Numbered from the stretch's first letter, positions 8,929-18,196 are shown. The stretch is 64,000 nucleotides of DNA from Citrobacter freundii ATCC 8090 = MTCC 1658 = NBRC 12681 (GCF_011064845.1 NZ_CP049015.1:620001-684000); one strand, 5' to 3'. Numbers and translations are program-made. Notes: generated by a model from the sequence alone, not told the origin.

Positions 8929-8940
8929 TTGGTTAACCAA
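8929..8940. promoter_or_regulatory. UxuR/ExuR-type operator, uxuA-proximal
   Basis: TTGGTTAACCAA, a perfect 12-bp palindrome, is the same core as the site at 8826 and lies 86 bp upstream of uxuA. The two sites could be bridged by a UxuR dimer pair to repress both divergent promoters. Confidence 0.65.
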
Positions 8941-9026
8941 TTTTAAGCTTCAGGTTGACATGTCATACCAAAAGGAGGAATTTATGTGCCATATCGTCGA
9001 GTCCATAACGTAACGAGGAATAAAAC

Positions 9027-10211
9027 ATGGAACAGACATGGCGCTGGTATGGTCCTAACGATCCGGTCACCTTAGCGGATGTACGTCAGGCGGGTGCCAC
9101 AGGCGTTGTCACCGCCTTACACCATATCCCGAACGGGGAAGTGTGGACGGTTGATGAGATCCTAAAACGCAAAGCCATTATTGAGCAGGCGGGCCTGGTC
9201 TGGTCGGTCGTCGAAAGCGTGCCGATCCACGAAGACATTAAAACCCGTTCCGGCAACTATCTGCAGTGGATCGCCAACTACCAGCAAAGCCTGCGTAACC
9301 TGGCTCAGTGCGGTATTCGTACCGTGTGCTACAACTTCATGCCGGTTCTCGACTGGACCCGTACCGACCTGGAATACGTTCTGCCGGACGGCTCCAAAGC
9401 GCTGCGTTTTGACCAGATTGAGTTTGCCGCCTTTGAGCTGCATATCCTCCAGCGTCCGGGCGCGGAAGCGGACTACACCGCCGAAGAGATTGCTCAGGCA
9501 AATGAACGCTTCGCCACCATGAGCGATGAAGACAAAGCGCGTCTGACCCGCAACATCATCGCCGGTCTGCCGGGTGCGGAAGAGGGCTACACGCTTGACC
9601 AGTTTCGCCAGCATCTGGCGCGCTATAAAGATATCGACAAAGCCGCGCTGCGTGAGAATTTTGCCGTCTTCCTGAAGGCGATTATTCCGGTGGCGGAAGA
9701 AGCAGGCGTACGCATGGCGGTACACCCGGACGATCCGCCGCGCCCGATCCTTGGCCTGCCGCGCATTGTTTCCACCGTGGAAGATATGCAGTGGATGGTC
9801 GATACGGTCAACAGTATGGCGAACGGTTTCACCATGTGCACCGGCTCCTACGGCGTGCGGGCGGACAACGATCTGGTCGACATGATCAAACAGTTTGGTC
9901 CACGCATTTACTTCACCCATCTGCGCTCCACGCTGCGTGAAGATAACCCGAAAACCTTCCATGAGGCGGCGCATCTTAATGGCGATGTCGACATGTACGA
10001 GGTGGTGAAAGCGATCGTTGAAGAAGAACAACGCCGTAAAGCCGAGGGTAAAGAGGATCTGATCCCGATGCGTCCGGACCATGGCCACCAGATGCTGGAC
10101 GATCTGAAAAAGAAAACCAACCCAGGCTACTCCGCGATTGGTCGCCTGAAAGGGCTGGCGGAAGTGCGCGGCGTTGAGATGGCTATCCAGCGCGCTTTCT
10201 TTAGCCGCTAA
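9027..10211 (+). CDS. uxuA: UxuA, D-mannonate dehydratase
   Basis: Cytoplasmic enzyme of glucuronate breakdown: D-mannonate to 2-keto-3-deoxy-D-gluconate. It has 394 aa, the same as E. coli UxuA, and near-identical sequence throughout, including the N-terminus [14 protein letters not shown], the metal-site region [21 protein letters not shown], and HLRST and [12 protein letters not shown] near the C-terminus. The start has ACGAGG upstream. It is the first gene of uxuAB, but an intrinsic terminator follows at once, so uxuB expression is likely reduced relative to uxuA. Control by UxuR/ExuR is suggested by the operators upstream. Confidence 0.97.
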   Translation: MEQTWRWYGPNDPVTLADVRQAGATGVVTALHHIPNGEVWTVDEILKRKAIIEQAGLVWSVVESVPIHEDIKTRSGNYLQWIANYQQSLRNLAQCGIRTVCYNFMPVLDWTRTDLEYVLPDGSKALRFDQIEFAAFELHILQRPGAEADYTAEEIAQANERFATMSDEDKARLTRNIIAGLPGAEEGYTLDQFRQHLARYKDIDKAALRENFAVFLKAIIPVAEEAGVRMAVHPDDPPRPILGLPRIVSTVEDMQWMVDTVNSMANGFTMCTGSYGVRADNDLVDMIKQFGPRIYFTHLRSTLREDNPKTFHEAAHLNGDVDMYEVVKAIVEEEQRRKAEGKEDLIPMRPDHGHQMLDDLKKKTNPGYSAIGRLKGLAEVRGVEMAIQRAFFSR

Positions 10212-10219
10212 AGCGAGTT

Positions 10220-10247
10220 GCCGGCCACCTGTCTGGCCGGCTTTTTC
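10220..10247 (+). terminator. intrinsic terminator inside the uxuAB operon
   Basis: The stem GCCGGCCA / TGGCCGGC (8 bp, 6-nt loop) is followed directly by five T residues and CTTT. It lies 9 bp after the uxuA stop and 42 bp before the uxuB start, with no obvious new promoter in between. It probably attenuates read-through into uxuB. Confidence 0.8.
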
Positions 10248-10289
10248 TTTTCTCATCCGTTGGCCTTTCAACGGGTTCTGGAGTTCACG

Positions 10290-11765
10290 ATGACAACGAC
10301 AATTGCCAATAGCGACCTGCCGGTTGCGCGCCCTGCATGGGACCGCTCGCGCCTGCAATCCCGCATTGTTCACCTGGGATGTGGCGCTTTTCACCGCGCA
10401 CATCAGGCGCTGTACACCCATCATTTGCTGGAAACCACTGACAGCGACTGGGGGATCTGTGAAGTTAACCTGATGCCGGGTAACGACTGCGTACTGATTG
10501 AAAATCTGCGCAAGCAGCAACTGCTGTATACCGTGGCGGAAAAAGGCGCGGACAACACCGTGCTGAAAGTGATCGGGTCAATGAAAGAAGCGCTGCACCC
10601 GGATCTTGACGGCTGTGACGGTATTTTACAGGCGATGGCGCGCCCGCAGACGGCAATTGTTTCGCTGACGGTCACCGAAAAAGGCTACTGCACCGATGCG
10701 GCCAGCGGTCAGTTAGATCTCAATAACCCGCTGATTAAACACGATCTGGCGAATCCGACCGCGCCGAAATCGGCGATTGGTTACATCGTACAAGCGCTGT
10801 ACCTGCGCCGTGAGCAGGGGCTGGCGGCTTTTACCGTGATGTCCTGCGATAACGTGCGTGAAAATGGGCATGTGGCGAAAGTCGCAGTACTGGGGCTGGC
10901 GCAGGCGCGCGACCCGCAGCTGGCGCAGTGGATTGAAGCTAATGCGACTTTCCCGTGCACTATGGTCGACCGCATTGTTCCGGCGGCGACGCCGGAAACG
11001 TTGCAGGAGATTGCCGACCAGTTGGGCGTTTACGATCCGTGTGCTATCGCCTGTGAGCCGTTCCGTCAGTGGGTAATTGAAGACAATTTTGTCAACGGTC
11101 GTCCTGACTGGGACAAGGTTGGCGCACAGTTCGTGGCCGACGTGGTGCCGTTTGAAATGATGAAACTGCGCATGCTCAACGGCAGCCACTCTTTCCTCGC
11201 ATATCTGGGCTATCTCGGCGGCTATGAAACCATCGCCGATACCATGACCAATCCGGCGTACCGCAAAGCTGCGTTTGCGCTGATGATGCAGGAGCAGGCG
11301 CCGACGCTCTCGATGCCGGAAGGCACCGATCTCAACGCCTACGCGACACTGCTGATCGAGCGTTTCAGCAACCCGTCTCTGCGCCACCGTACCTGGCAGA
11401 TTGCGATGGACGGCAGCCAGAAACTGCCGCAGCGCCTGCTGGATCCGGTGCGTCTGCACCTGCAAAATGCCAGCGGCTGGCGTCACCTGGCGCTGGGCGT
11501 GGCGGGCTGGATGCGTTACACCCACGGTGTGGATGAGCAAGGGCAGGCCATTGATGTTGTCGACCCTATGCTGGCTGAATTCCAGCACATTAACCAACAG
11601 TACCAGGGCGCCGAGCGCGTGACGGCGCTGCTGGGGCTGTCTGGCATTTTTGGTCATGACCTGGCGGAAAACGCTGGCTTTGTGGAGACCATTATCGCGA
11701 CGTATCAACAGCTATGTGAACACGGCGCACGTGAGTGCGTTGCGGCATTAAGCGCTGACGCATAA
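10290..11765 (+). CDS. uxuB: UxuB, D-mannonate (fructuronate) oxidoreductase
   Basis: NADH-dependent reduction of D-fructuronate to D-mannonate, the step before UxuA. It has 491 aa from the ATG at 10290 (E. coli 486), chosen because GGAG sits six bases upstream; a longer in-frame start inside the terminator region is unlikely. The N-terminal nucleotide-binding motif IVHLGCGAFHRAHQ and the polyol-dehydrogenase signatures PCTMVDRIVPA and MMKLRMLNGSHS are visible. It belongs to the mannitol-dehydrogenase superfamily, as does the uxaB-like gene at 48337. A U-tract hairpin follows. Confidence 0.96.
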   Translation: MTTTIANSDLPVARPAWDRSRLQSRIVHLGCGAFHRAHQALYTHHLLETTDSDWGICEVNLMPGNDCVLIENLRKQQLLYTVAEKGADNTVLKVIGSMKEALHPDLDGCDGILQAMARPQTAIVSLTVTEKGYCTDAASGQLDLNNPLIKHDLANPTAPKSAIGYIVQALYLRREQGLAAFTVMSCDNVRENGHVAKVAVLGLAQARDPQLAQWIEANATFPCTMVDRIVPAATPETLQEIADQLGVYDPCAIACEPFRQWVIEDNFVNGRPDWDKVGAQFVADVVPFEMMKLRMLNGSHSFLAYLGYLGGYETIADTMTNPAYRKAAFALMMQEQAPTLSMPEGTDLNAYATLLIERFSNPSLRHRTWQIAMDGSQKLPQRLLDPVRLHLQNASGWRHLALGVAGWMRYTHGVDEQGQAIDVVDPMLAEFQHINQQYQGAERVTALLGLSGIFGHDLAENAGFVETIIATYQQLCEHGARECVAALSADA

Positions 11766-11779
11766 CCTCCGAACTATGA

Positions 11780-11816
11780 CGGGTCAATCAAAATATTGGT
11801 TTGGTTGACCCGTTTT
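11780..11816 (+). terminator. intrinsic terminator after uxuB
   Basis: CGGGTCAA / TTGACCCG stem with a 17-nt loop, followed by TTTTCTGTTTTT. The loop contains ATTGGTTTGGTTGACC, which partly resembles a UxuR half-site, so the segment may double as an operator for uxuR. Confidence 0.65.
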
Positions 11817-11897
11817 CTGTTTTTGCCCTCCCGCAAATGCTATAGTTCGATACCTATTCCCCGTATCTGATTACACGCATCTGACGGACATAACACG

Positions 11898-12671
11898 ATG
11901 AAATCGAACACTTCTCAGCAAAGACCCTACCAGGAAGTGGGTGCCATGATCCGCGATCTGATTGTCCAGACGCCGTACCAGCCCGGTGAACGCTTGCCGC
12001 CAGAGCGTGAAATTGCCGAGATGCTCAATGTCACTCGCACGGTGGTTCGCGAAGCGTTAATCATGCTGGAAATTAAAGGCCTGGTGGACGTGCGCCGCGG
12101 AGCCGGGATCTACGTGCTCGACAATGCGGATGCGCAGACTATCGACAGTACGGATGCAAATCATTGCAATGATGCGGGCCCGTTTGAACTGTTGCAGGCG
12201 CGACAGCTGCTGGAAAGCAACATTGCCGAATTTGCCGCGCTGCAGGCTACCCGCGAAGATATCGTCAAAATGCGCCAGGCGTTGCAACTGGAAGAGCGGG
12301 AGCTGGCTTCCAGCGAGCCGAACGGTTCTGAAAGCGGCGACATGCAGTTCCATCTCGCCATAGCTGAAGCCACGCATAACAGCATGCTGGTGGAGCTGTT
12401 TCGCCAGTCATGGCAGTGGCGTGAGAACAACCCGATGTGGATCCAGCTCCATAGCCACCTCGACGATACCCACTACCGGAAAGAGTGGATGGGCGACCAT
12501 AAACAGATCCTGGCTGCATTAATCAAAAAAGATGCCCGCGCGGCCAAGCTGGCCATGTGGCAGCATCTGGAAAACGTCAAACAGCGTCTGCTGGAGTTTT
12601 CAAATGTCGATGACATTGATTTTGATGGTTATCTGTTTGATTCCTGGCCGCTGGATAAAGTTAACGCCTGA
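11898..12671 (+). CDS. uxuR: UxuR, GntR-family repressor of the uxu regulon
   Basis: 257 aa, identical in length to E. coli UxuR. An N-terminal winged HTH (PGERLPPEREIAEMLNVTRTVVREALIML, residues about 30-60) is followed by a FadR-type all-alpha C-terminal ligand domain (FCD) with the metal/effector histidines in MQFHLAIAEATHNS and MGDHKQILAAL. It binds fructuronate and controls uxuAB, gntP and itself together with ExuR. It lies downstream of uxuB after a terminator, so it has its own promoter in 11817-11897, as in E. coli. Confidence 0.95.
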   Translation: MKSNTSQQRPYQEVGAMIRDLIVQTPYQPGERLPPEREIAEMLNVTRTVVREALIMLEIKGLVDVRRGAGIYVLDNADAQTIDSTDANHCNDAGPFELLQARQLLESNIAEFAALQATREDIVKMRQALQLEERELASSEPNGSESGDMQFHLAIAEATHNSMLVELFRQSWQWRENNPMWIQLHSHLDDTHYRKEWMGDHKQILAALIKKDARAAKLAMWQHLENVKQRLLEFSNVDDIDFDGYLFDSWPLDKVNA

Positions 12672-12689
12672 TTTCCCTTCCTCTCATAC

Positions 12690-12708
12690 GCGGGCTATTG
12701 CGGCCCGC
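12690..12708 (+). terminator. weak terminator-like hairpin after uxuR
   Basis: GCGGGC / GCCCGC stem with a 7-nt loop, followed after CACCGCG by TTTT. It lies 18 bp past the uxuR stop. Confidence 0.4.
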
Positions 12709-12832
12709 ACCGCGTTTTCCGCATTCTCATTCATTGCCCGGCAGGGCCGCTTTTCACGTTCTGAAAGTCACGTAAAAAATTGTTTCCATCGCCTCGGATG
12801 AACATTTTTTCGTCCCCTTTGTGCGGTGTAAA

Positions 12833-12846
12833 TTGATTTAAATCAA
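12833..12846. promoter_or_regulatory. perfect FNR-type box
   Basis: TTGATTTAAATCAA matches the FNR consensus TTGAT-N4-ATCAA exactly and sits within an 18-bp perfect palindrome (12831-12848). The nearest rightward gene starts 474 bp away, and uxuR ends 160 bp to the left, so the transcript it controls is not obvious. Confidence 0.6.
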
Positions 12847-12860
12847 TTAAAAACAACTTA

Positions 12861-12876
12861 TTTTCGCATGCGAAAA
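12861..12876. promoter_or_regulatory. 16-bp perfect palindrome next to the FNR box
   Basis: TTTTCGCATGCGAAAA, preceded by TTA, resembles the general form of NagC/Mlc sites (TTATTT...CG...CG...AAATAA) but deviates on the right arm. It is 14 bp from the FNR box, suggesting a joint control region. Confidence 0.4.
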
Positions 12877-13319
12877 AATGTGTTATTTACCTTATTTTTA
12901 CCTTTCCGTGCTTATTTTTAGACAAAACGGGTCTGGGTCAAGTGAGAATCAACGCGATCTCTGCAGTAATCAGGATAAGGTTTACCGGCATAACTACACA
13001 TAAAAACAAGCGGTTCGCGTAAATGTAGACATTAATAACGATGCGTAACTTATTGGTCATAATGATGTTTTGAGTTGTGATATGTCTAATGTAAATTCCT
13101 CATGTTTTTTTAATCAAATGAATAAAAGACAATATGCGTAAAGTTAACATTACACATTATTCCATAATCAAGTTATCTTTCATTTGAAATATCGTTCCAT
13201 TTTTCTGCTTTTTATTAACAGTTTCATTACTATTATGCCTGTATTTTGCCGTTGACATGTTTTTACACTAACTGCATATTTCATCGCCATAAGCGTGTTA
13301 TTACGTTCAGGAGTTGAAA

Positions 13320-13523
13320 ATGCCATCTCGAGACTATCCCGATATTCGAAAACCCAGAGGGACCCGATCAAAAGATATGGTTCTTTTAAGTGCCCGTGTC
13401 GATACCTCTTTGTGGGAATATGTGCGAACGCTGGCATTTGAAACCCGTAAAAGTAAACAAGATATTATTGCTGAAGCATTAATGTTGCATCGCTCAGTTA
13501 ATGAGAGTGAAAGTCTCGAGTAA
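13320..13523 (+). CDS. small ribbon-helix-helix-like DNA-binding protein
   Basis: 67 aa from an ATG six bases after AGGAG; a TTG six bases earlier is less likely. The core LLSARVDTSLWEYVRTLA followed by ETRKSKQDIIAEALML has the beta-strand / two-helix pattern of MetJ/Arc (CopG-like) ribbon-helix-helix proteins, which bind DNA as dimers. The first 18 residues are basic and proline-rich. No partner toxin gene is adjacent; the next gene is a porin, so it may be an orphan antitoxin or a local regulator. Its lower GC content than the neighbouring uxu genes suggests acquisition. Confidence 0.65.
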   Translation: MPSRDYPDIRKPRGTRSKDMVLLSARVDTSLWEYVRTLAFETRKSKQDIIAEALMLHRSVNESESLE

Positions 13524-13643
13524 TTATCGCTGTCCGGTTTTGATTGAAAATCCAAAAATGAATTATGTCTTGCCACTTCATTATTACCTTCATTGGTATT
13601 TTTTTGGTGTGTTATTGGTATTGCCCCTTAATCCATAGCTGTA

Positions 13644-14621
13644 ATGGCATTAGGGGTAACCTCCGTTCATGCAGCGGAAATTTATAATAAAGATGGCAAC
13701 AAGCTGGATCTCTACGGCAAAGTAAAAGCAGCCCATTCCTGGACTGATGGTACTAATGCTGATGAAACCTACGCACGTCTGGGTTTTCGCGGTGAGACGC
13801 AAATCAACGATCAACTGACCGGTTACGGGCAATTTGAAAGTCAGTTTGATGCCGCTAAAGCAGAAGGTTCGCAGAATGGCGTTAATACACGTCTGGCGTT
13901 TGCTGGCCTGGATTATGGTCATGACGTCAGTTTTGACTATGGTCGCAACTATGGTATCGCTTACGATGTGGGAGCTTATACTGATACTCTCTCAGAGTTC
14001 GGCGGTGACTCCTTTGAAAATACTGACCGCTTCCTTACTACACGCACTTCTGGCGTTGCAACACTTCGCACCAAAAATCTGTTCGGTGCCGTTGATGGTC
14101 TGAATGTTGGCGCGCAATATCAGGGTCAGGACGATACCAATAAGGATCCGACGAAACAACACGGCAATGGCCACGGCTTCTCCCTGGGTTATGACAACAT
14201 TGCGGATTCTGGCATATCTGCAATTGCGGCCTATACCAACAGTTCTGTGACTGCTCAGCAGAAACAAAAAGGTTGGAATGGCGAAAACGCAGAGTTCTGG
14301 GGCGCGGGTCTGAAATATGATGCTAATGCTATCTATGTAGCGACTATGTACGGAGAGTCCCACAACCTGATTCAGGATGCGGACAAAGCTGAGCACTTTG
14401 AAGCGATGGCTGCGTATGTGTTTGATTTTGGTCTGCGTCCGAACGTGGCTTACGTCCACGCGCGTGATAACAACAATAATGACCTGATCGAATACGTCGC
14501 GCTGGGTACAGACTACTACTTCAACAAAAACATCGTGGCTGATGTAGGTTACAAAATTAACCTGCTCGATGGTAAAGACAGCGATAACCAGGTTGCTGCG
14601 GGTCTGACCTATCAGTTCTAA
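13644..14621 (+). CDS. OmpC/OmpF-type outer-membrane porin with a defective signal peptide (possible pseudogene)
   Basis: Trimeric general-porin family. The mature part (about 315 aa from AEIYNKDGNKLDLYGK) is intact: repeated amphipathic strands, loop-3 region LSEFGGDSFENTDRF, and the terminal phenylalanine motif AAGLTYQF needed for BAM assembly. It is shorter than OmpC or OmpF (about 340-350 mature). Only ten signal residues (MALGVTSVHA) precede it. In frame upstream are codons for S-I-A-V and then TAA at 13629, so the basic n-region and start appear lost. There is no Shine-Dalgarno before 13644. Either the gene is inactive or the start is unusual. A strong terminator follows. Confidence 0.75.
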   Translation: MALGVTSVHAAEIYNKDGNKLDLYGKVKAAHSWTDGTNADETYARLGFRGETQINDQLTGYGQFESQFDAAKAEGSQNGVNTRLAFAGLDYGHDVSFDYGRNYGIAYDVGAYTDTLSEFGGDSFENTDRFLTTRTSGVATLRTKNLFGAVDGLNVGAQYQGQDDTNKDPTKQHGNGHGFSLGYDNIADSGISAIAAYTNSSVTAQQKQKGWNGENAEFWGAGLKYDANAIYVATMYGESHNLIQDADKAEHFEAMAAYVFDFGLRPNVAYVHARDNNNNDLIEYVALGTDYYFNKNIVADVGYKINLLDGKDSDNQVAAGLTYQF

Positions 14622-14636
14622 CTTTTTGTTCTGGTA

Positions 14637-14671
14637 TGAAAAAGGCGTCCTGGTTAAGACGCCTTTTTTTA
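14637..14671. terminator. intrinsic terminator after porin
   Basis: AAAAAGGCGTC / GACGCCTTTTTTT stem with an 8-nt loop; A-tract and T-tract on the two sides make it active in both directions. It also serves the small leftward gene at 14669-14887. Confidence 0.85.
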
Positions 14672-14887
14672 TATCTGCCGGCGTTTAAACCGGCTGACTC
14701 TCTTCCTGCTGTACACCGCTAAACAGCCATTGCCAGAGGCCCATTGCCATAAAAATGTTGTTGATAACAGGAAGATAATAAACAATCCCAGTGCGCCAAA
14801 CCAGCCAAAGTCTTTATAATCCTTTAGCGTGCCAATTAAACCCGCCAAAATAATCAACCCCAGTAATATTTTTTTAAACCACGACAT
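14669..14887 (-). CDS. small inner-membrane protein, C-terminus probably frameshifted
   Basis: 72 aa as read: MSWFKKILLGLIILAGLIG, then FGWFGALGLFIIFLLSTTF, giving two hydrophobic helices. The last 25 residues are basic and the stop lies inside the porin terminator. In the +1 frame from about 14770 the strand reads NNIFMAMGLWQWLFSGVQQEESQPV and stops at 14685, just before the terminator, a more natural end. I therefore suspect a one-base indel (real or sequencing error) near 14765-14775. The function is unknown and I do not recognise the family. Confidence 0.55.
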   Translation of the reverse strand: MSWFKKILLGLIILAGLIGTLKDYKDFGWFGALGLFIIFLLSTTFLWQWASGNGCLAVYSRKRVSRFKRRQI

Positions 14888-15077
14888 GTATTTTCCCGAA
14901 GATAGTGTTGATGTTGAATTAACATGTCCATTTTTACGCGTTTTAAATTGAGTTTATAAATGAACGGACGGGAATTATAAATTGTCTGGCGGGTCATTAC
15001 CGATTATTTTAGGTTTATTAAATGTTGACATTTAATTGCGGACTAATCCGAATATACCTTCTTTAGAAGGTTGCCGG

Positions 15078-16265
15078 TTATACCCTTTTTGGCGAGGCGA
15101 AACGCTGTTTGTATAATTGCGTGAGGCTGATAAGTGCCGCAATCAACAACGCGACGGCGCCGCACACCGTGGCGTTAACGATCGCCAGTGCGCCGCTTCC
15201 CAGCAGGCTGGTTAATAGCGGACCAAGTATTTGCCCAATGCCGTAAGTCAGAGTGACCAGGCCCAGCAGATTAATATTGCGCGGTACGCTAAGTTGTCGG
15301 GCAAGCGGCATCACCAGTGAAGTGGTTCCCATAAACGTTGCGCCAAAACCCATGCTGCTTATCACCAGCAGCGGCAAAGAGCCGCTGGCGAGCGTCATGA
15401 GCACGCAGGCGCTTTGAATCAGCAAATTCGCCGTCAGGCATTGCAATACTCCCCAGCGTCGGGCGGCCCACAGCCAGGCGAAACACCCCGGAATTATCGA
15501 TATGCCGACCAGCGACCAGAGATGGGCAGTCAACAGCGGCGAACCGGCGCTTTTCGCCATTAGCGGCAGGTAGGTGGCGACAATGATGTAGCCAAATCCG
15601 GCCAGCCCGTACAGCAGCGCCAGCAGCCACCAGGACATAGGCTGATGCTCTGTTTTTACCGGGGCCGCGGCGGGGAGCACGTGGTCGCGAGATGGCAGGA
15701 GTATAACCAGTAGCACAAAGAACAGAGCCGAGGCTGCCGCCGCGCCCAGCCAGAGCGTGTGCGAGGACAGCGCAAAATGCAGACCGCTAATGACATATTC
15801 ATTGCCCAGCAAAATGCCTGCGCCAACGCCGGAGAACAACGCCGCGATCACAAAGGGATGCCGGGTATGATGCAGAACGATCATCGAGCCAAAGATCATC
15901 ATACCGGCACTGGCGACGCCCGCCAGAAAGCGGATCAGCATCACCAGCGCGGGCTGCGTTAAGCTGGCCATCGCCAGAATCAGCCCTGCGGTAGCGAGCG
16001 CGGACGTTAGCAACATTGGACGTAAGCGTGAGGGAAGATGAAAGAGCCCAAAGGAGAAGAGCAGGCTTCCCGCCAGATACCCGGCGTAGTTGGCGCTGGC
16101 AATCCACGAGAGTTGGTCAAACGTAAATTGACCTTCTGACAGCAGTACCGGCAGCATTGGCGTATACAGAAAGCGCCCAATCCCCATGCCCAGCGTTAAG
16201 ACCAGCATGCCAAAGAGCGCGACACTGATGGCATGGCGATTTGAATCTGGGCTTCCCTGGGGCAT
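15078..16265 (-). CDS. yjiJ: YjiJ, MFS (YbfB/YjiJ family) transporter
   Basis: Major-facilitator protein of unknown substrate, about 395 aa with 12 hydrophobic segments (first at [23 protein letters not shown], typical of the YbfB/YjiJ family). E. coli YjiJ is 392 aa and lies in the same arc. I prefer the ATG at 16265 (GAGAG just upstream) to the ATG at 16277. It is monocistronic, with 97 bp to the next leftward gene. Confidence 0.85.
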   Translation of the reverse strand: MPQGSPDSNRHAISVALFGMLVLTLGMGIGRFLYTPMLPVLLSEGQFTFDQLSWIASANYAGYLAGSLLFSFGLFHLPSRLRPMLLTSALATAGLILAMASLTQPALVMLIRFLAGVASAGMMIFGSMIVLHHTRHPFVIAALFSGVGAGILLGNEYVISGLHFALSSHTLWLGAAAASALFFVLLVILLPSRDHVLPAAAPVKTEHQPMSWWLLALLYGLAGFGYIIVATYLPLMAKSAGSPLLTAHLWSLVGISIIPGCFAWLWAARRWGVLQCLTANLLIQSACVLMTLASGSLPLLVISSMGFGATFMGTTSLVMPLARQLSVPRNINLLGLVTLTYGIGQILGPLLTSLLGSGALAIVNATVCGAVALLIAALISLTQLYKQRFASPKRV

Positions 16266-16362
16266 ACGGACTCTCATTTCGCGCTGTTAGCTGATAATTG
16301 TTATATTACATACGTAAATGATAATGAAAAGTAAAAATAAAACCGCGTAACGCTGAATGCCA

Positions 16363-16827
16363 TCAAAGGTTACGGCTGTAGACCCGCGAGGCTTCTCCCC
16401 ACGGATGATAGCCCGGCCCGTTGAAGTAAAACCCTGCTTTCTCGTATAAACCTTTCAGGTCAGTACACAGATGGAGCTGTGTAAAACCCAACTGTCTGGC
16501 CTGCTGTGCAATATGTTCGATCAGGCGAAACGCCAGACCGTGACCACGATAGCGAGGATCGATATAGAGCGCGCATAGCCACGGCCACAGTTCGCCGCGA
16601 CTAATAAAATCATTGGTGATCAATCCAGCGCAGCCAACAATGCTGCCACCATCCTGTAGCCAGTACCACTGCGGTAGCGGGTTCTTTGCGCCAATACAAC
16701 GGCGCAATGCATCCTCGTATACCGCCATGGAGTCTTCTGAGGCCCATTGCTGCTGAAAGTAAGCGGTGATCTCGTGCAGCTTTTCTGGCGTCTCGCGCAG
16801 GGAAAAAATGCGGATGTTCATCGTCAT
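16363..16827 (-). CDS. GNAT-family N-acetyltransferase
   Basis: 154-aa acetyl-CoA-dependent acyltransferase of unknown substrate. The GNAT core is visible: strand region ALYIDPRYRGHGLAFRLIEHI (near residues 92-112) carries the acetyl-CoA pyrophosphate loop R-x-x-G-x-G/A as RYRGHG, and EKAGFY near 128 is the usual C-terminal motif. AGGAG lies upstream of the ATG. It lies 13 bp downstream of yjiN on the same strand and is probably co-transcribed with it. Confidence 0.85.
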   Translation of the reverse strand: MTMNIRIFSLRETPEKLHEITAYFQQQWASEDSMAVYEDALRRCIGAKNPLPQWYWLQDGGSIVGCAGLITNDFISRGELWPWLCALYIDPRYRGHGLAFRLIEHIAQQARQLGFTQLHLCTDLKGLYEKAGFYFNGPGYHPWGEASRVYSRNL

Positions 16828-16840
16828 TGAATCTTTCTCC

Positions 16841-18121
16841 TTAAAAATTCGCCAGCGTCAGCAGGGACGGAATTTGCGACAACAGATATAACACCAGCCC
16901 GATTGAACCGCCAACCAACGTGCCGTTGACGCGAATAAACTGCAAATCTTTACCGATGTTTAACTCAATTTGCTGCGACATATCGCGTGCATCCCAACTT
17001 TTCACCGTGTCGCTAATATGGCGCGTCAGGAAGGTGGCGAACTCCGGGGCAACTTTATGCGCAGCCTGCTCCAGATGCCCATTTAGTGAGGCACGCAGGG
17101 CGCTGTCGGCTACCAGCGTTTCGCCGAACCACTGCCCGGCGCTGGCGATGCGCTGCTTCACGCGGGAATCATCTGCGTTAATGTCGGTTTTCACCCACTG
17201 ACGCAGGTCTGCCCACAGCTCGCCAAGATAACGGTTGAAGGCTTCATCTTCCTTCAGATAGCTTTTCATGCTTTCGGCCCGCGCGGTCATCTCCGGATCG
17301 TGTTTGAGCTTATCGATGAGCTTAAATGTAGCGCGATCGAAGGCATGGCGGATCTGATGCGCGCGATCGTGGCTGATGTCATCCAGCAAGGAGTTAACGG
17401 CATCAGACACCAGCTCGGCGCTGTGCTCGCCCAGCCATTCGGTTGGCAGGATCTTCGCTTTCAGCGGATGTTCGGTTTCCAGCCAGTGCACTACTTGTCT
17501 GGCGATAAACGCTCGCGAGCTGTCGCGCTGGAGCAGGGCGATCAGTTGGGCGATCAGCGTATCGAGCAGCACCTGATGGCGATTGTTTTTGGTCATGCTT
17601 TCCAGCATCAGCGCGCTGGTTCCGGAGAGATCGACCTTGTCGATAGCCTTGTGCACCGCCCGCTTGATCAGCCGCTGAATGCGCGAGTCGTCGGTCAGTT
17701 CGAGAAAACCGCTCATGATCTGCAACAGATGCTGGCCGATGCGCTGGGCGTTTTCCGGCTGGCTGAACCAGGTGCCGATCAACAAGGCCGGTTCATGGCG
17801 GCGGATCAGGGCTATCAGCGACTGGGTATCGAGGAATTTCTCTTGTACAAACTGACCAAGATTTTCGCCGATCCGATCCTTATTGCGCGGGATAATAGCC
17901 GTGTGTTGCGAGATAAACGGGATCGGCACCCGGCGAAAAAGCGCCACCACGGCAAACCAGTCCGCCAGCGCGCCGACCATCGCCGCTTCGGCAATCGCTT
18001 TGATCCCGAGTACCCAGAAGTTAGGTGGCAGAAATAGCGTGATGACGAAGGTCGCGGCAGCGATCAGCAGCAATGAGAGCGCCAGTCGCTTGGCACGTTT
18101 GAGTTCAGCAATTTTATTCAT
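16841..18121 (-). CDS. yjiN: YjiN, DUF445 inner-membrane-associated protein
   Basis: 426 aa, the same as E. coli YjiN; DUF445 family of unknown function. Hydrophobic segments lie near residues 14-33 ([18 protein letters not shown]) and at the C-terminal end ([15 protein letters not shown]), separated by a long charged, largely helical domain. The N-terminal motif [19 protein letters not shown] is the DUF445 signature. It is followed by a co-directional GNAT gene. Confidence 0.92.
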   Translation of the reverse strand: MNKIAELKRAKRLALSLLLIAAATFVITLFLPPNFWVLGIKAIAEAAMVGALADWFAVVALFRRVPIPFISQHTAIIPRNKDRIGENLGQFVQEKFLDTQSLIALIRRHEPALLIGTWFSQPENAQRIGQHLLQIMSGFLELTDDSRIQRLIKRAVHKAIDKVDLSGTSALMLESMTKNNRHQVLLDTLIAQLIALLQRDSSRAFIARQVVHWLETEHPLKAKILPTEWLGEHSAELVSDAVNSLLDDISHDRAHQIRHAFDRATFKLIDKLKHDPEMTARAESMKSYLKEDEAFNRYLGELWADLRQWVKTDINADDSRVKQRIASAGQWFGETLVADSALRASLNGHLEQAAHKVAPEFATFLTRHISDTVKSWDARDMSQQIELNIGKDLQFIRVNGTLVGGSIGLVLYLLSQIPSLLTLANF

Positions 18122-18196
18122 AGGCTTAAGGATAGAGCCAGACGAGGGGATCGCGCAAAAAATGTGGTGCGCCTCCCATTTTCAGGTGGGCTGGGT

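Larger units (their letters stand above)
12709..13319. other. AT-rich gene-poor interval with regulatory palindromes
   Basis: About 610 bp with no supported coding sequence on either strand. Base composition is much more AT-rich than the flanking uxu genes. It contains two perfect palindromes (listed separately) near its left end, and the promoter and ribosome site (AGGAG) of the small ribbon-helix-helix gene at its right end. An unannotated small RNA or a long leader is possible but not demonstrated. Confidence 0.5.

Noticed and set aside
9162..10520. 452-codon ORF on the minus strand opposite uxuA and uxuB
   Set aside because: It is antisense to two highly conserved enzymes, spans their terminator, and has the Arg/His/Gln-rich composition of a shadow frame.
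17300..18037. 245-codon ORF opposite yjiN
   Set aside because: Shadow frame; yjiN has the full DUF445 length and conserved context.
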